Position numbers and translations under genes: made by a program. This document shows positions 43,939 to 54,028 of a DNA stretch of 64,000 nt, in pieces. The DNA comes from Lachnospiraceae bacterium oral taxon 500. GTDB lineage: Bacteria; Bacillota; Clostridia; Lachnospirales; Vallitaleaceae. Within the stretch, counting starts at the first letter, position 1; every line of letters begins with the position of its first letter. The notes beneath the pieces are model-generated. The model made no database searches and was not told the DNA's origin. It worked only from the letters and a program-made list of their open reading frames with translations. The stretch lies in NCBI GenBank assembly GCA_002999035.1, contig CP027241.1, positions 2,618,195-2,682,194 on the forward strand, given 5' to 3'.

Positions 43939-45054
43939 CTATGCCTCTGGCTCGCCGTCGTTGGGCATTTCTGCCTCTTCATCCTCGCCATCCACCGATG
44001 ACATCGATAAGATAGAGTTCGGCGACACTTCAAAATAGGCTTTGACCTTTTCACTGACCTCTTTAAGCAGTTCCGGATGCTCTTTCAAATAGTCCTTGGA
44101 GTTCTCCCGTCCCTGTCCTAAGCGGGTCTCGCCGTAAGAGAACCAAGCGCCGGCCTTTTTAATAATATTTACTTCCGATGCCAAGTCCAGAATGTCACCC
44201 TCGGTTGAAATCCCCTTGCCGAACATAATGTCAAACTCTGCCTGCTTAAACGGCGGCGCAATCTTATTTTTCACGACCTTGACCCGAACCCGGTTGCCGA
44301 CAAAGTCATTGCTTTGTTTAAGCGACTCAACCCGGCGCACGTCCAATCGAACCGAGGAGTAAAACTTAAGGGCCCGCCCACCGGGAGTCGTTTCCGGGCT
44401 GCCGTAGGAAACGCCGACTTTTTCTCTTAACTGATTGATAAAAATAACCGTACACTGTGACCGGTTGACAATCGCCGTCAGCTTGCGCAGCGCCTGACTC
44501 ATCAGCCGTGCCTGCAGGCCGACATGTGAATCGCCCATCTCGCCCTCAATCTCGGCTTTGGGTACCAATGCCGCTACCGAGTCGACCACCACGATATTGA
44601 CCGCGCCGGAACGCACCATTGTTTCGGTGATTTCCAGGGCCTGCTCGCCGTTATCCGGCTGCGAAATATATAAATTATCAATATCTACACCGATGGCCTT
44701 GGCATACTTAGGGTCTAAGGCATGCTCCGCATCAATAAAGCCGGCAATCCCGCCCAGTTTTTGGACTTCCGCCACCATGTGCAGAGCAACGGTCGTTTTA
44801 CCGGATGACTCCGGCCCGTAAATCTCAATAATCCGGCCAACCGGAATTCCACCCGCTCCCAGAGCAATATCCAGGCTCAAAGAGCCGGTCGGGATGGTCT
44901 TGACATTGCGCTTGGTGGCTTCCTCACCCAAACGCATGATTGCCCCCTTGCCGAAGTTTTTTTCAATTTGCGCTATTGCCGCTTCCAGTGCCTTTTCCCG
45001 CTCATCGCCAACCTTTTGTTCCACTTTGGGAATATTTTTTTTCTTTTCCGCCAT
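43939..45054 (-). CDS. recA: Recombinase RecA
   Basis: ATP-dependent DNA strand-exchange protein and co-protease of LexA. The 371 residues include Walker [10 protein letters not shown] near residue 79, the Walker B region [16 protein letters not shown], loop L1/L2 segments ([22 protein letters not shown] near 172; [17 protein letters not shown] near 215) and an acidic tail ([17 protein letters not shown]). A GGAAAGGA site precedes the ATG. It follows rho by about 50 bases and may share its transcript; no LexA box was recognised in front of it. Confidence 0.97.
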   Translation of the reverse strand: MAEKKKNIPKVEQKVGDEREKALEAAIAQIEKNFGKGAIMRLGEEATKRNVKTIPTGSLSLDIALGAGGIPVGRIIEIYGPESSGKTTVALHMVAEVQKLGGIAGFIDAEHALDPKYAKAIGVDIDNLYISQPDNGEQALEITETMVRSGAVNIVVVDSVAALVPKAEIEGEMGDSHVGLQARLMSQALRKLTAIVNRSQCTVIFINQLREKVGVSYGSPETTPGGRALKFYSSVRLDVRRVESLKQSNDFVGNRVRVKVVKNKIAPPFKQAEFDIMFGKGISTEGDILDLASEVNIIKKAGAWFSYGETRLGQGRENSKDYLKEHPELLKEVSEKVKAYFEVSPNSILSMSSVDGEDEEAEMPNDGEPEA

Positions 45055-45103
45055 GCTATATCCTTTCCGCTTTCGCTTGTCCTATCTTCTTTTCTCTCCG
45101 CCA

Positions 45104-46564
45104 CTACATCTCAATAACTCTTTTGCAGTATTCCTCATTGGTTCTGGTAGTAGCAAAGGTACGCAGCATTCCCTCGATCACGTCCTCGGAACGCATATTA
45201 TTTGTCATGCGGCGCAGCTTGGCAGCCGCCTCTGCTTCTGTCGCCGAATACAGCAGATCATCCCGTCTGGTGCCGGACTTGGTAATATCAATCGCCGGAA
45301 AAATATTTTTCTCCTGCAGTTTTCTGTCCAAAACCAGCTCCATATTACCGGTACCTTTAAATTCCTCGAAAATCACATCATCCATCTTGGAACCGGTATC
45401 GACCAGCGCCGTTGCTAAAATCGTCAGACTCCCGCCTTCCTCGATATTTCTGGCCGCACCGAAAAACTTTTTCGGCATATACAGCGCCGCCGGATCAAGA
45501 CCACCCGATAAGGTTCGGCCGCTGGACGGAATAATCAAATTATAGGCTCTGGCCAGTCTCGTAATGCTGTCTAACAAAATAACGACATCCTCTTTCTGCT
45601 CCACCATTCTCTGTGCCCTGGCCAGCACCATTTCCGCCACCCGTTTATGATGCTCCGGCAGTTCGTCAAAGGTCGAATGAATCACTTCCACCTTGTCACC
45701 GTGAATCGAACGCTTGATATCCGTGACCTCTTCCGGCCGTTCATCAATCAAAAGGACAATTAAATTAATCTCCGGGTGATTTTGGGTAATGGCATTGGCC
45801 ACTTTTTTGAGCAAGGTCGTTTTTCCGGCTTTCGGCGGCGAAACAATCATCCCTCTTTGCCCTTTGCCGATTGGTGCAATAAAGTCCATCAAACGCAGCG
45901 AGTAATTATTATATTCGGTCGCCAGGGAAATCCTTTCATCAGGAAAAATCGGCGTCAAATCCTCAAACCTCGGCCGGCCGATGACCGCGCTGGCCGGCTG
46001 ACCGTTAACGGTATTGACATACAAAAGTGCCTGAAACTTTTCTTTTTCCTTGCTTTTGCGAATACTGCCGCTGATAATATCGCCGGTTTGCAGCTGAAAA
46101 CGGCGAATCTGCGACGGGGCAACATAAACGTCATTTTCGCCCGGCATATAATTATCACTGCGAATAAAGCCAAAGCCATCCGGCAAAACCTCCAGCAACC
46201 CGTAAGCAACATTGCCGCTGTCCAGCTTCATCATTTCCTCCGGCATGGAGCTTTCTTCCGCTTCCTCCCGGTATTCCCGACTGTTTCTTTCTGCGGTTTT
46301 TTCTGTTTTTTCATTTTTTTCCGGCTTTATCCCTCTTTGGTCGGCAGCCGGTGCTGTCTTTTCTTTGTCCGCCGCATGTGCTTTTCTCGGCGCTGCCGCC
46401 GTTTTTTTGCTGTCGGCTTCTGCTTTTTTTTCCTCATTTTGGGTCAACAAATCTACCAATTCGCTTTTTAAAAAGCCCTTGGCATCCTGAATCCCCAACT
46501 CTGTCTGAGCCAAACGCCGCAATTCGCTGACTTTAAATTTGGAATAATTAATACTAATACTCAT
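45104..46564 (-). CDS. rho: Transcription termination factor Rho
   Basis: Hexameric RNA helicase that ends transcription. The 486 residues begin with the Rho N helix-turn domain ([16 protein letters not shown]), then a charged Lys/Ala/Glu insertion (about 45-105), the cold-shock RNA-binding domain ([19 protein letters not shown] near 122), Walker [16 protein letters not shown] near 250, Walker [17 protein letters not shown] near 325, and the Q/R loops ([23 protein letters not shown]). An own promoter is visible upstream. The charged insertion is common in high-complexity Clostridia and Actinobacteria. Confidence 0.96.
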   Translation of the reverse strand: MSISINYSKFKVSELRRLAQTELGIQDAKGFLKSELVDLLTQNEEKKAEADSKKTAAAPRKAHAADKEKTAPAADQRGIKPEKNEKTEKTAERNSREYREEAEESSMPEEMMKLDSGNVAYGLLEVLPDGFGFIRSDNYMPGENDVYVAPSQIRRFQLQTGDIISGSIRKSKEKEKFQALLYVNTVNGQPASAVIGRPRFEDLTPIFPDERISLATEYNNYSLRLMDFIAPIGKGQRGMIVSPPKAGKTTLLKKVANAITQNHPEINLIVLLIDERPEEVTDIKRSIHGDKVEVIHSTFDELPEHHKRVAEMVLARAQRMVEQKEDVVILLDSITRLARAYNLIIPSSGRTLSGGLDPAALYMPKKFFGAARNIEEGGSLTILATALVDTGSKMDDVIFEEFKGTGNMELVLDRKLQEKNIFPAIDITKSGTRRDDLLYSATEAEAAAKLRRMTNNMRSEDVIEGMLRTFATTRTNEEYCKRVIEM

Positions 46565-46643
46565 ATTACCTCCTCGGTTATTTATTTCAATAAAGGGGAA
46601 TAAAGAAAAAGAATAGAAAATAGATAGAATCAGACTTTATTAC

Positions 46644-46672
46644 ATTATACCAGTTGATGCTAAAAATGTAAA
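46644..46672 (-). promoter_or_regulatory. SigmaA promoter for rho
   Basis: Minus strand TTTACA (46667-46672), 17 bases, TATAAT (46644-46649), about 80 bases before the rho ATG. Confidence 0.85.
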
Positions 46673-46716
46673 CCTAAAAATAAATCAGAACAACCATCCA
46701 ATCCGCCCGAGTTACC

Positions 46717-46884
46717 GTTCAGGGCATTAAACAAATAGCCGTTTATGCTTGTTATGCCCACAGCAAACAAGCCCTCCCCGGGCATAACAAACATAAACAA
46801 CCGCCTGTTTAAACAACAAGCAAATAAATAGTTATATTTAATACTTTCCGGACGTATCAAACCCAACTATCTGCCTGCCTGAAC
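46717..46884. repeat. Family 1 palindromic element, copy 4
   Basis: 168 bp with ends GTTCAGGGC and GCCTGAAC. It contains GTTTATGCTTGTTATGCCC opposing GGGCATAACAAACATAAAC, a nearly perfect 18-bp stem whose left half resembles the core of copy 1. It sits between the rho promoter and the 39-codon gene. Confidence 0.75.
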
Positions 46885-46894
46885 CGTAAAAGCC

Positions 46895-47014
46895 TTACTG
46901 ATTTTTCTTTGCTTTGGCTTTGCTTAAAGCACTGCCGATTTTCCAGCCCAAAACGGCCAATACGCCGCTGGCTACCAGCATGGAAATGTTATAAAGTACA
47001 TATTTGCTCAACAT
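46895..47014 (-). CDS. 39-residue single-helix membrane protein
   Basis: MLSKYVLYNISMLVASGVLA begins this tiny protein; one hydrophobic helix (about residues 6-28) is followed by a lysine-rich tail SALSKAKAKKNQ. The start is convincing: AGGAGG lies five bases before the ATG. It follows the deacetylase gene by 116 bases on the same strand. I recognise no family. The N-out or N-in direction is not certain, though the basic tail favours a cytoplasmic C-terminus. Confidence 0.65.
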   Translation of the reverse strand: MLSKYVLYNISMLVASGVLAVLGWKIGSALSKAKAKKNQ

Positions 47015-47130
47015 AATTCCCTCCTGTCTATCAAGCCCTATTACCCGGCGCAATCCATACGCCAGGGATTTCTTCACTCAACTTAAAATCCGGCAGCTTT
47101 TCAGCCGCACTGCATTCGTTCATCCCGCCT

Positions 47131-48540
47131 TTACCAAATAAGCTCCGGCCGGGTTTTGTCGATAAAACTGTCAATTTCTTCCAAAGTAAAAAACTTCCAA
47201 GCATTTTGCGGTTGATACTTCAATGTCAAACCGTCCAAGTTCAGCCTTTCCTGACTCATGCCCTTGCCGGCGTAAAAAGTGGTCATATGCTTACCAACCG
47301 GACAAAAAATCGGATAGCCCGCTTCTTCCGTCAAATATTTAAAGCGCGGATCATCTCCCTTTAAATGCATACCGAAAGGAGAAATAAAAATCTTTATTTC
47401 GCCGATATAGGGAATAATTTTGCGGTTAAACTCATTAACCTCATACTTTAGCTGATCGAGCGTGATTGTCCCCTTACGGAAATACTGGCCATGGGTAAAG
47501 CTGTGGCTGGCCAGTTCCCAGCCGTTGGCCCTAAGACCCTCTGCAACCCGCCTTGCCCCGGCTTCAATCGCCGCTTCTTCCTCCGGCGTATGCACCGGGA
47601 GATTAGCGTCAGCCGCCGTCCGAAACTTTTGCAGTTCGTTCAGGCGATAGCCGAACGCCCCTTCATAGCCGGTCATGGCCACAATTCCCTTTGCTCCCCG
47701 CCAGGAAAACTCCGGATGCTCCTTGACAAACTGCTCAACAATCGGAAAAACATCGCCGTCATAGGTCTGAACCTCGGTTCCGTCCGCCTGCCGCACCAGA
47801 GTTACGACTTCATTTTGATCATTGATTTCCAGGCGTACCGGAAAACACTTATCCCGCTGCATATATTCATAATAATTAACGTCGTCAACTGACAGAATCA
47901 GCGGTTTTTTCCCCGCCGGCAAATAAATATCCTTGGCCTTGGCATTGCCGGCTTCATCATAATCAAGCATCTCTTCCAGCCGGTAAATGACAAAGCCCTT
48001 TTCCAGCAGAATCGGCAGCATACCCTTAAATTCACCGACCGTCGTCATCCAAAAATTATAACCGTTAGAGGTCGGCGAAGCAAACGCCGCCGCCGGATCA
48101 ATAATCAGACTGTGAAAGAAAATATGATAGGTATCGCCCTCGTATTTAACCAAAGCGTCTTTTAAGCCCTGAATTTCGGCAATCTTGGCCTGCACCTCCG
48201 GCCGGCCGGCTGCTTCCGAATTACTCAGTTCGGCAATCGCCTCATCATAATAATAGCCTCTGGCTGCATAATCCGCTTTTTCAATCTGCTGCGCCGCCAA
48301 TTCCGCCAGCCGTGCTTCTTCCGCCGCTTTCTTAGCTTCTTCGGCTTTTTTCGCCTCTGCTTCTGCCTGCTGCTTGGCCGCTTCCTGCTCGGCCGTTTGT
48401 TTTTCCTGTTTTTCGGCCGTTTCTTTTCCCGGCGCAGGAGTCTGACCGGTCTTGCCGCTTTCCCCACAGGCACTCAAAATAATTATCGTCATCATCAGGC
48501 AAAATATCGACAACATTTTCTTAAGTTTAATTTTTAACAT
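47131..48540 (-). CDS. Lipoprotein polysaccharide deacetylase (NodB fold)
   Basis: 469 residues. Signal with lipobox ILSAC near residue 24, then a long Glu/Lys/Ala/Gln coiled-coil spacer (about 35-100), then a NodB-type deacetylase with the metal site split between LSVDDV (Asp-Asp) near 230 and ASHSFTHG (His-x-x-x-His) near 355, and a late IKIFISPFGMHLKGDD segment. It should remove acetyl groups from a cell-surface glycan at the outer face of the membrane; peptidoglycan GlcNAc or another polymer are both possible. The ATG at 48540 is behind GAGAGGA; an earlier start is unsupported. Confidence 0.82.
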   Translation of the reverse strand: MLKIKLKKMLSIFCLMMTIIILSACGESGKTGQTPAPGKETAEKQEKQTAEQEAAKQQAEAEAKKAEEAKKAAEEARLAELAAQQIEKADYAARGYYYDEAIAELSNSEAAGRPEVQAKIAEIQGLKDALVKYEGDTYHIFFHSLIIDPAAAFASPTSNGYNFWMTTVGEFKGMLPILLEKGFVIYRLEEMLDYDEAGNAKAKDIYLPAGKKPLILSVDDVNYYEYMQRDKCFPVRLEINDQNEVVTLVRQADGTEVQTYDGDVFPIVEQFVKEHPEFSWRGAKGIVAMTGYEGAFGYRLNELQKFRTAADANLPVHTPEEEAAIEAGARRVAEGLRANGWELASHSFTHGQYFRKGTITLDQLKYEVNEFNRKIIPYIGEIKIFISPFGMHLKGDDPRFKYLTEEAGYPIFCPVGKHMTTFYAGKGMSQERLNLDGLTLKYQPQNAWKFFTLEEIDSFIDKTRPELIW

Positions 48541-48759
48541 TTTCCTCTCCCTTTTCTTTCGTCTTTGATTCCCTTTTATCCTACATTTTTTGCTGCCGAT
48601 TTTAAATAAACTGGCGACAAGATTAGTTTTTACCAAAATCACAATGTTTAACGAAGCCGCAATTCACACTGATTTTTTCTGAACACACCCGCCTGCCGCA
48701 AACAGAAACTTTAGCTCTCACTCCTCGTACAAAACCGGAAAGCCGCAGCGCTTATTACA
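48541..48759. other. Non-coding stretch upstream of the deacetylase gene
   Basis: No gene, RNA motif or convincing -35/-10 pair was found. It should contain the deacetylase promoter. It ends at a family 1 element. Confidence 0.4.
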
Positions 48760-48846
48760 GTTCCAGCAAGCAGATAATGTTTGATATGCAACAGACAGCT
48801 TGCTCGCCGGAAACATATCAAGTATAATATTTACTCAACGCCTAAG
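48760..48846. repeat. Family 1 palindromic element, copy 5 (decayed)
   Basis: Ends GTTCCAGC and GCCTAAGC with an inner TTTGATATG...CATATCAAGTATAA inverted pair that matches the family core. Terminal repeats have mismatches. It ends ten bases before the recU stop codon. Confidence 0.55.
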
Positions 48847-48855
48847 CCGCAACGT

Positions 48856-49392
48856 TTATTTTCTCTCCTGCAGATATTGGTTCAGTGCTTCCAGATAGTG
48901 GACAAAATAGCCCTGTTTCACCTCGGCGGCAAAGCCGTTTTGCCGAATCTCCGCCAGCGGAATGCTTTTCCGGCCGCCGGTCTTGCTCCGCTCGGCAAAA
49001 TCAGCCACAAACCGATACGGCAGCAAATAAACCGCTTCTTCGGCTTCAAACCGAATCAGAAAAAAACTAATCCCTTCCTGCTTTTCAAAATCAGCCATAA
49101 ATTCCAGCTGATGTTCATGAATATTAGCAAGCGGCAGAACTTCCCGCTGAATGTTTTTGGCATCAAAGCAAATCGGAATCCCCTGCACCACGCCGATATA
49201 ATCAACCGTTGAGCGCTTTTCAAAATAAGCCTTTTTAATATTGCCCCGCTGCCGGTCAAGCTCAACCGGCTTAATCGGGGTCGGTATCTTCTGCACCAGC
49301 GCCAAACCGGCCGTCCGATACCTCTCATTTGCCAAATTAATCAATTCCTCAAAGGCATCGCCGCGCAGCCCTCTGGTCGCCCAATAACCCAT
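48856..49392 (-). CDS. recU: Holliday junction resolvase RecU
   Basis: Firmicute junction nuclease of the PD-(D/E)XK type. The 178 residues include the start GYWATRGLRGDAFEELINLAN, the catalytic STVDYIGVVQGIPICFDAKN near 62-81 (Asp, and Asp-x-Lys), and HEHQLEFMADFEKQEGISFFLIRF near 92-115. Substrate and pathway (branch migration with RuvAB) are family knowledge. The ATG sits 11 bases after the pseudouridine synthase stop. Confidence 0.93.
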   Translation of the reverse strand: MGYWATRGLRGDAFEELINLANERYRTAGLALVQKIPTPIKPVELDRQRGNIKKAYFEKRSTVDYIGVVQGIPICFDAKNIQREVLPLANIHEHQLEFMADFEKQEGISFFLIRFEAEEAVYLLPYRFVADFAERSKTGGRKSIPLAEIRQNGFAAEVKQGYFVHYLEALNQYLQERK

Positions 49393-49403
49393 ACTTCATC
49401 CTT

Positions 49404-50294
49404 TTAAAATAAATCTTGTTTAATCCGGGCAAACAGTGCCGGATAAGGCGCCGTCACCCGATGCTGCTCCCAAATCACCTCATAACAGTGCAGCAACTGA
49501 CCGTCTAAGCCATACTGCCGGCGAAACCGTTCATTGTACTCCCGCTGTCCGTACTTAAAATCGCCCAGCACCGGCCGGCCGATGCTGGCCAAATGCGCCC
49601 GGATTTGATGGGGCTTGCCGTGTCTGATTTCAGCCTGAATTAAAGTAAAATCCCCTTTTTGCTCCAGCGGACTTACCTTAGTCACAATCTCTTTGCCGCC
49701 CGTATCTGTATCTGCCCCAGAGGAGTACACCCGCACCCGGTTATTTTTTTCCTCCTTTTGCAGATAATCGCGCAGCAACATTTCCTGTTCTAATCTGCCG
49801 CATACGATCGCATGGTATTTTTTTTGAATCGAAATTTGATTTAAGTGCTGTAAACTCTTAATATTCTTACCGACCAGCACCGCACCGGTGGTATTGCGGT
49901 CTAACCGGGTGACGACACCAAACCGCTCATCCGATAAATATCCGGCCAATTCGGCAATCAAATCTGCGTCCCTGCCATTCGGCTGCGACAGCAGACCGGC
50001 CGGTTTATTGACCGCCAACACATCTTCATCTTCATATAAAACCGCAAAAGTTCTGGCCGCCGTCTTGCGGCCGCTGCCCTGAAACTCCGCTATCGTTTCC
50101 TCGGAAAAATACACCTGAATCCGATCCGCCGCCGCCAAAATCTCATTGCCTGCAGCTTTCCGTTCATTTAAACAGATATTTTTCTTGCGCAGCATCTTAT
50201 ACAGAAAACTTTTGCTCATTTGCGGAAAATAGCGGAGCAAATACTTGTCCAGCCGTTGCCCGCTATTTTTATCTTCAATCGCAATCTCCCGCAC
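49404..50294 (-). CDS. RluA-family pseudouridine synthase
   Basis: 296 residues: an N-terminal S4 RNA-binding domain (RLDKYLLRYFPQMSKSFLYKMLRKKNI, residues 14-40) and a synthase domain with VNKPAGLLSQPNGRD and the catalytic Asp in GVVTRLDRNTTGAVLVGKN near 132. It modifies uridines in 23S rRNA or tRNA; which site is unknown (RluC or RluD types are closest). The start is GTG, nine bases after the dut stop, and TAGGAG overlaps that stop. Confidence 0.9.
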   Translation of the reverse strand: MREIAIEDKNSGQRLDKYLLRYFPQMSKSFLYKMLRKKNICLNERKAAGNEILAAADRIQVYFSEETIAEFQGSGRKTAARTFAVLYEDEDVLAVNKPAGLLSQPNGRDADLIAELAGYLSDERFGVVTRLDRNTTGAVLVGKNIKSLQHLNQISIQKKYHAIVCGRLEQEMLLRDYLQKEEKNNRVRVYSSGADTDTGGKEIVTKVSPLEQKGDFTLIQAEIRHGKPHQIRAHLASIGRPVLGDFKYGQREYNERFRRQYGLDGQLLHCYEVIWEQHRVTAPYPALFARIKQDLF

Positions 50295-50303
50295 GGCTTT
50301 CTC

Positions 50304-50747
50304 CTATTTGCCGGTATGCCCGAAGCCGCCTTCGCCCCGCTCGGTTTGATTAAGTTCCTCTACTTCGCAAAAAACAGCCTGCACAATCGGATTCACCACC
50401 AGCTGGGCAATCCGGTCGCCCCGCCGGATAACAAAGGCTTCTTTCCCGTGATTAATTAAAATCACACCGATTTCGCCCCGGTAATCAGCATCAATCGTAC
50501 CAACGCAGTTGACCATCGAAATGCCCTGTTTTAGGGCTAAACCGCTGCGCGGCCGAACCTGCGCCTCATAGCCGTCCGGCACGGCCAGCTTAATCCCGGT
50601 CGGAATCAGCCGAATTTCGCCCGGCAAAAGAGAAACCTCCTCTGCTACTGCCGCCATCAGGTCTACTCCGGCTGAAAGTTCCGTTTGATACGCCGGCAAA
50701 GGTAAATCCTTTGCCAAGCGAATCAGTTCTATTTGAATCTTTTGCAT
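50304..50747 (-). CDS. dut: dUTP diphosphatase
   Basis: Trimeric dUTPase that makes dUMP and keeps uracil out of DNA. All five motifs are visible in 147 residues: [43 protein letters not shown] and the C-terminal [10 protein letters not shown]. It follows pnp by 14 bases and precedes the pseudouridine synthase, probably in one operon. Confidence 0.96.
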   Translation of the reverse strand: MQKIQIELIRLAKDLPLPAYQTELSAGVDLMAAVAEEVSLLPGEIRLIPTGIKLAVPDGYEAQVRPRSGLALKQGISMVNCVGTIDADYRGEIGVILINHGKEAFVIRRGDRIAQLVVNPIVQAVFCEVEELNQTERGEGGFGHTGK

Positions 50748-50761
50748 TTTTCTTTCCTCGA

Positions 50762-52843
50762 TTACAGCAAAGCCTTACGAGATAAGTTAACCCGGCCCTG
50801 ATCATCAATTTCCACTACCTTAACCCGAACAATATCGCCGATTTGAACCACATCTTCAACCTTGGCCACCCGGGTTTTATCCAGCTTGGAAATATGAACC
50901 AGTCCTTCCTGGCCCGGTACCAGTTCCACAAATGCACCGAAGTTCATGATGCGCATAACCTTGCCCTCAAAAACATCACCAACCTGCACGCCTTTATCAA
51001 TGGTTTCAATAATCCGGCGGGCTTTGTTCGCCATTTCCTGATCAGCCGAAATGATAAATACCCGGCCGTCATCCTCAATATCAATCTGAACACCGGTTTC
51101 TTCAATAATCCGGTTAATCGTCTTGCCTCTGGCACCAACCACTTCACCAATCTTATCGACGCTGATGGTCAGCTGCATAATCTTAGGCGCATACGGCGAA
51201 AGTTCTGCTCTCGGCTCGGCAATAGCCTTATTCATGATTTCATTTAAAATATAGAGTCTGGATTTTCTGGTATTGGCAATCGCCCCGCGAATCATTTCGT
51301 TGGTAATGCCAGCCACCTTCATATCCAGCTGAATGGCAGTGATACCGTCCGTTGTGCCGGCCACCTTAAAGTCCATATCGCCGAAAAAGTCCTCTAAGCC
51401 CTGAATATCAGTCAGCAGAATATAATCATCATCGGTTTCACCGGTTACCAAACCGCAGGTAATGCCGGCTACTGCTTTTTTAATCGGCACACCGGCTGCC
51501 ATCAGCGATAAGGAGCTGGCACAGATACTGGCCTGCGAGGTTGAGCCGTTGGAGCTTAAAACCTCGGATACCGTTCGAATCGCATAGGGGAATTCTTCTT
51601 CACTGGGCAGCACCGGAATCAGTGCTTTCTGTGCCAAAGCGCCGTGCCCGATTTCCCGCCGTCCCGGTCCGCGCGAAGTTTTGGCCTCGCCAACCGAATA
51701 TCCGGGGAAATTATAATGATGCATATAGCGCTTACTGGTTTCCAGTTCATCAATCCCGTCCAAACGCTGCATTTCCGCCAACGCACCCAAGGTGGTAATA
51801 TTCAGCACCTGAGTTTCACCGCGGGTAAACAGCGCCGAGCCATGTGTCCGGGGCAGCAAATCAACTTCTGCCGCCAAGTGCCGGATTTCCTCAATCGCCC
51901 GGCCGTCCGGTCTTTTCTTTTCTTTTAAGATCATGCGGCGCACTGTTTTCTTTTGGTACTGATAAAGTGCTTCGTCAATCAGCTCCAGCCAGTCCTCATG
52001 ACCTTCACTAAAAGCAGCGGTTAAATCTTCCTTGATTTTCTGCATCTTTTCCTTACGGTCATTTTTGGATTCGGTATAAACCGCATCTTCCATTCTGTCC
52101 TTATCCACGATTTGGTACATTGCTTCGTTCATTTCCGCAGGAATACCAACCTCAATATAGGCCGCTTTCGGCTTACCCTCAACTGCCTGAATTTCTTTAA
52201 TGAAGGCAATGATTTCCTTATTGACTTCATGTGCGGCAAAAATTGCCTGCAATACATCTTCTTCCGGAATTTCCTTGCCGTCCATATCAATCATAATCAC
52301 TTTTTCTGCAGTTGAAGATACGACCAAAGTCATTTCGGTAACTTCTCTTTGTGCGGCGGTCGGGTTGTAAACCAACTCGCCGTTCACCCGGCCAACGATG
52401 ATAGAAGAAATCGGCCCCAAAAACGGTACTTCCGAGATGGAAAGCGCAATCGAACTGCCCAGCATCGCCGCAAACTCGGGCGGGCAATCCTGGTCAACGG
52501 ACAAAACCGTATTTACAACAGTACAGTCATTGCGGTAATCCTTGGGGAACAGAGGCCGGATCGGCCGGTCAATTAAACGAGAGGTGAGAATCGCATTTTC
52601 AGACGGGCGACCTTCTCTTTTAATAAAGCCCCCCGGAATCTTGCCGACAGAATACAGTTTTTCTTCATAATCAACGCTCAGCGGAAAAAAATCAATTCCC
52701 GGTCTGGGTTCTTCTGATGCCGTTACCACTGATAATACTACGGTATCACCGTATCTGGCAATTACTGCCGCACTGGCCTGTTCAGCCACTTTACCGGTTT
52801 CTACGCTGAACACCCGGCCGGCAATTTCTTTTGAATAAATCAT
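50762..52843 (-). CDS. pnp: Polynucleotide phosphorylase
   Basis: Phosphorolytic 3'-5' exoribonuclease of the RNA degradosome. 693 residues with two RNase PH domains ([21 protein letters not shown] near 50; [14 protein letters not shown] and [13 protein letters not shown] near 390), a KH domain ([15 protein letters not shown] near 565) and an S1 domain ([19 protein letters not shown] near 625). The start at 52843 follows AAAGGAA; the upstream in-frame ATG falls close to a leader hairpin. Gene order rpsO-pnp is conserved in many bacteria, but a family 2 element separates them here. Confidence 0.96.
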   Translation of the reverse strand: MIYSKEIAGRVFSVETGKVAEQASAAVIARYGDTVVLSVVTASEEPRPGIDFFPLSVDYEEKLYSVGKIPGGFIKREGRPSENAILTSRLIDRPIRPLFPKDYRNDCTVVNTVLSVDQDCPPEFAAMLGSSIALSISEVPFLGPISSIIVGRVNGELVYNPTAAQREVTEMTLVVSSTAEKVIMIDMDGKEIPEEDVLQAIFAAHEVNKEIIAFIKEIQAVEGKPKAAYIEVGIPAEMNEAMYQIVDKDRMEDAVYTESKNDRKEKMQKIKEDLTAAFSEGHEDWLELIDEALYQYQKKTVRRMILKEKKRPDGRAIEEIRHLAAEVDLLPRTHGSALFTRGETQVLNITTLGALAEMQRLDGIDELETSKRYMHHYNFPGYSVGEAKTSRGPGRREIGHGALAQKALIPVLPSEEEFPYAIRTVSEVLSSNGSTSQASICASSLSLMAAGVPIKKAVAGITCGLVTGETDDDYILLTDIQGLEDFFGDMDFKVAGTTDGITAIQLDMKVAGITNEMIRGAIANTRKSRLYILNEIMNKAIAEPRAELSPYAPKIMQLTISVDKIGEVVGARGKTINRIIEETGVQIDIEDDGRVFIISADQEMANKARRIIETIDKGVQVGDVFEGKVMRIMNFGAFVELVPGQEGLVHISKLDKTRVAKVEDVVQIGDIVRVKVVEIDDQGRVNLSRKALL

Positions 52844-52869
52844 AGTTCTTTCCTTTCTTAAAAACACAC

Positions 52870-52960
52870 GGAAAGCATTAGTCCTTAGGTTTCATGGTTT
52901 AATCCGCAGCCGCCGCGCCGGCTAACTAAACCGCAAAACCTAATGACCAATGCGCTTTCC
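52870..52960 (-). promoter_or_regulatory. Long hairpin in the pnp leader
   Basis: GGAAAGC, ATTAGTC, TTAGGTTT and GGTTTA on one arm match GGAAAGC, ATTGGTC, TTAGGTTT and GGTTTA on the complement of the other, making a stem of roughly 30 pairs ending 27 bases before the start codon, followed by GTGTGTTTTT on the minus strand. In E. coli a leader stem of this sort is cut by RNase III and allows PNPase autoregulation; a similar role, or attenuation, is inferred. Confidence 0.6.
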
Positions 52961-52992
52961 TTAGGTTACACCCGACTTTCCATAAATCAGGC

Positions 52993-53173
52993 ACTCAACT
53001 TTCCCATGTTCGTCAGAACAGTCTTTTTTAGGCTCGTTGCTTCCAGAAAGGCTACGCCTTTCGGCGGCGGGCGGGAACGATAGGCAAATTGCGGAGCAAA
53101 TTGCCGAAAGCGGAGTCCATGCACCCGCTCTCTGAGCGGGATAGAGCCCAAAAAGACTATGAGAAAGTTGAGT
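52993..53173. repeat. Family 2 palindromic element between rpsO and pnp
   Basis: Perfect 11-bp ends ACTCAACTTTC/GAAAGTTGAGT. The left end continues CCATGTTCGTCAGAACAGTC, very close to the tyrS copy (CCATGTCCTGCAAAACCAAAACAGTC, compared in parts). Inner hairpins AAGGCTACGCCTT and GGCAAATTGC/GCAAATTGCC and CCCGCTCTCTGAGCGGG are present. Confidence 0.75.
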
Positions 53174-53406
53174 CAGGCATTTTACATTTGAATTGATACA
53201 AGTGTCAACAGCATGAACAAACAGCCTACGAGCAAATTGCAAATAATTTTGCCGCAACTTGCTGAGGCATTCATCGGAGCAATCCCGCATCACGGGTGGC
53301 AAATACTTTTATGAACAAACTCCGCTTGGATTTTCATCCTTTCGACACTCTTATTATTATACCATCAATCCTGTATTTAGACAATGTATTTTCCGGAAAA
53401 ATGATA

Positions 53407-53444
53407 AAAAGCTCCCTGCCCTTTTTCACGGACAGAAAGCTTTT
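53407..53444 (-). terminator. Terminator of rpsO
   Basis: Minus strand AAAAGCTTTCTGTCC pairs with GGGCAGGGAGCTTTTT over 15 positions (three G-T) and ends in five T, just after the rpsO stop. Confidence 0.9.
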
Positions 53445-53450
53445 CTTTTC

Positions 53451-53714
53451 TTATTTTCTTAAATCTAAACGAACCAGCAGATTACGATATGCTTCGATAT
53501 CTTTTGACGCTAAATATTTCAAAAGACCACGACGTTGACCGACCATTTTCAGCAAACCGCGCCGGGAATGGTGATCCTTCTTGTGTTCCTTCAAATGCTC
53601 GTTCAAATGATTGATCCGATGCGTCAACAGCGCAATCTGAACTTCCGGTGAACCGGTGTCTGCTTCGTTGCGTCCAAAATCAGCAATAATTGCCTTTTTT
53701 TGTTCTGGTGTCAT
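53451..53714 (-). CDS. rpsO: Ribosomal protein S15
   Basis: 87-residue small-subunit protein that binds the 16S three-way junction. The sequence is canonical: [19 protein letters not shown] near residue 13, [19 protein letters not shown] near 41 and [19 protein letters not shown] near 64. AGGAGG precedes the ATG. It has its own promoter, a structured leader and a terminator, so it is a single-gene unit. Confidence 0.98.
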   Translation of the reverse strand: MTPEQKKAIIADFGRNEADTGSPEVQIALLTHRINHLNEHLKEHKKDHHSRRGLLKMVGQRRGLLKYLASKDIEAYRNLLVRLDLRK

Positions 53715-53746
53715 AATTTTCCTCCTAAAATAAAATGATATTCTCC

Positions 53747-53811
53747 CTGCGAAAGCGCAGCAGCTCCTGCTGTTGGCTAAGAATGGGCCGGAGCGCCCGG
53801 CTCTGAGCCAA
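53747..53811 (-). promoter_or_regulatory. Structured rpsO leader, probable S15 autoregulation site
   Basis: Three stems lie between promoter and start: TTGGCT with AGCCAA (inner GCCGG/CCGGC), CAGCAG with CTGCTG, and CTGCG with CGCAG. S15 leaders in bacteria use multi-stem RNAs that imitate its rRNA site. The layout fits, but the specific S15 motif was not proven by eye. Confidence 0.5.
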
Positions 53812-53831
53812 GGAAGTTATTTACAACAGGC

Positions 53832-53860
53832 ATTATAGCATAACTGCCGGCGCTTGTCTA
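53832..53860 (-). promoter_or_regulatory. SigmaA promoter for rpsO
   Basis: Minus strand TAGACA (53855-53860), 17 bases, TATAAT (53832-53837). Confidence 0.85.
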
Positions 53861-53989
53861 TGATTTTATGGAAAATCGGTGAAAAACTGCAAAAGCGAAC
53901 TGCAAAAACAAGCGGAAAAAGCAGCTTACCCGAACGACAATGTCCTGTCAAAACCGCCGCGCCAAAGCGCAAAATCGGGTAAAAGGCGC

Positions 53990-54018
53990 TTGACAAGCGG
54001 AGCTGAATTGATTATACT
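53990..54018 (+). promoter_or_regulatory. SigmaA promoter for tyrS
   Basis: TTGACA (53990-53995), 17 bases, TATACT (54013-54018). A family 2 element starts 11 bases after the -10 box, so it makes up the 5' end of the transcript. Confidence 0.85.
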
Positions 54019-54028
54019 AACTTCATTC

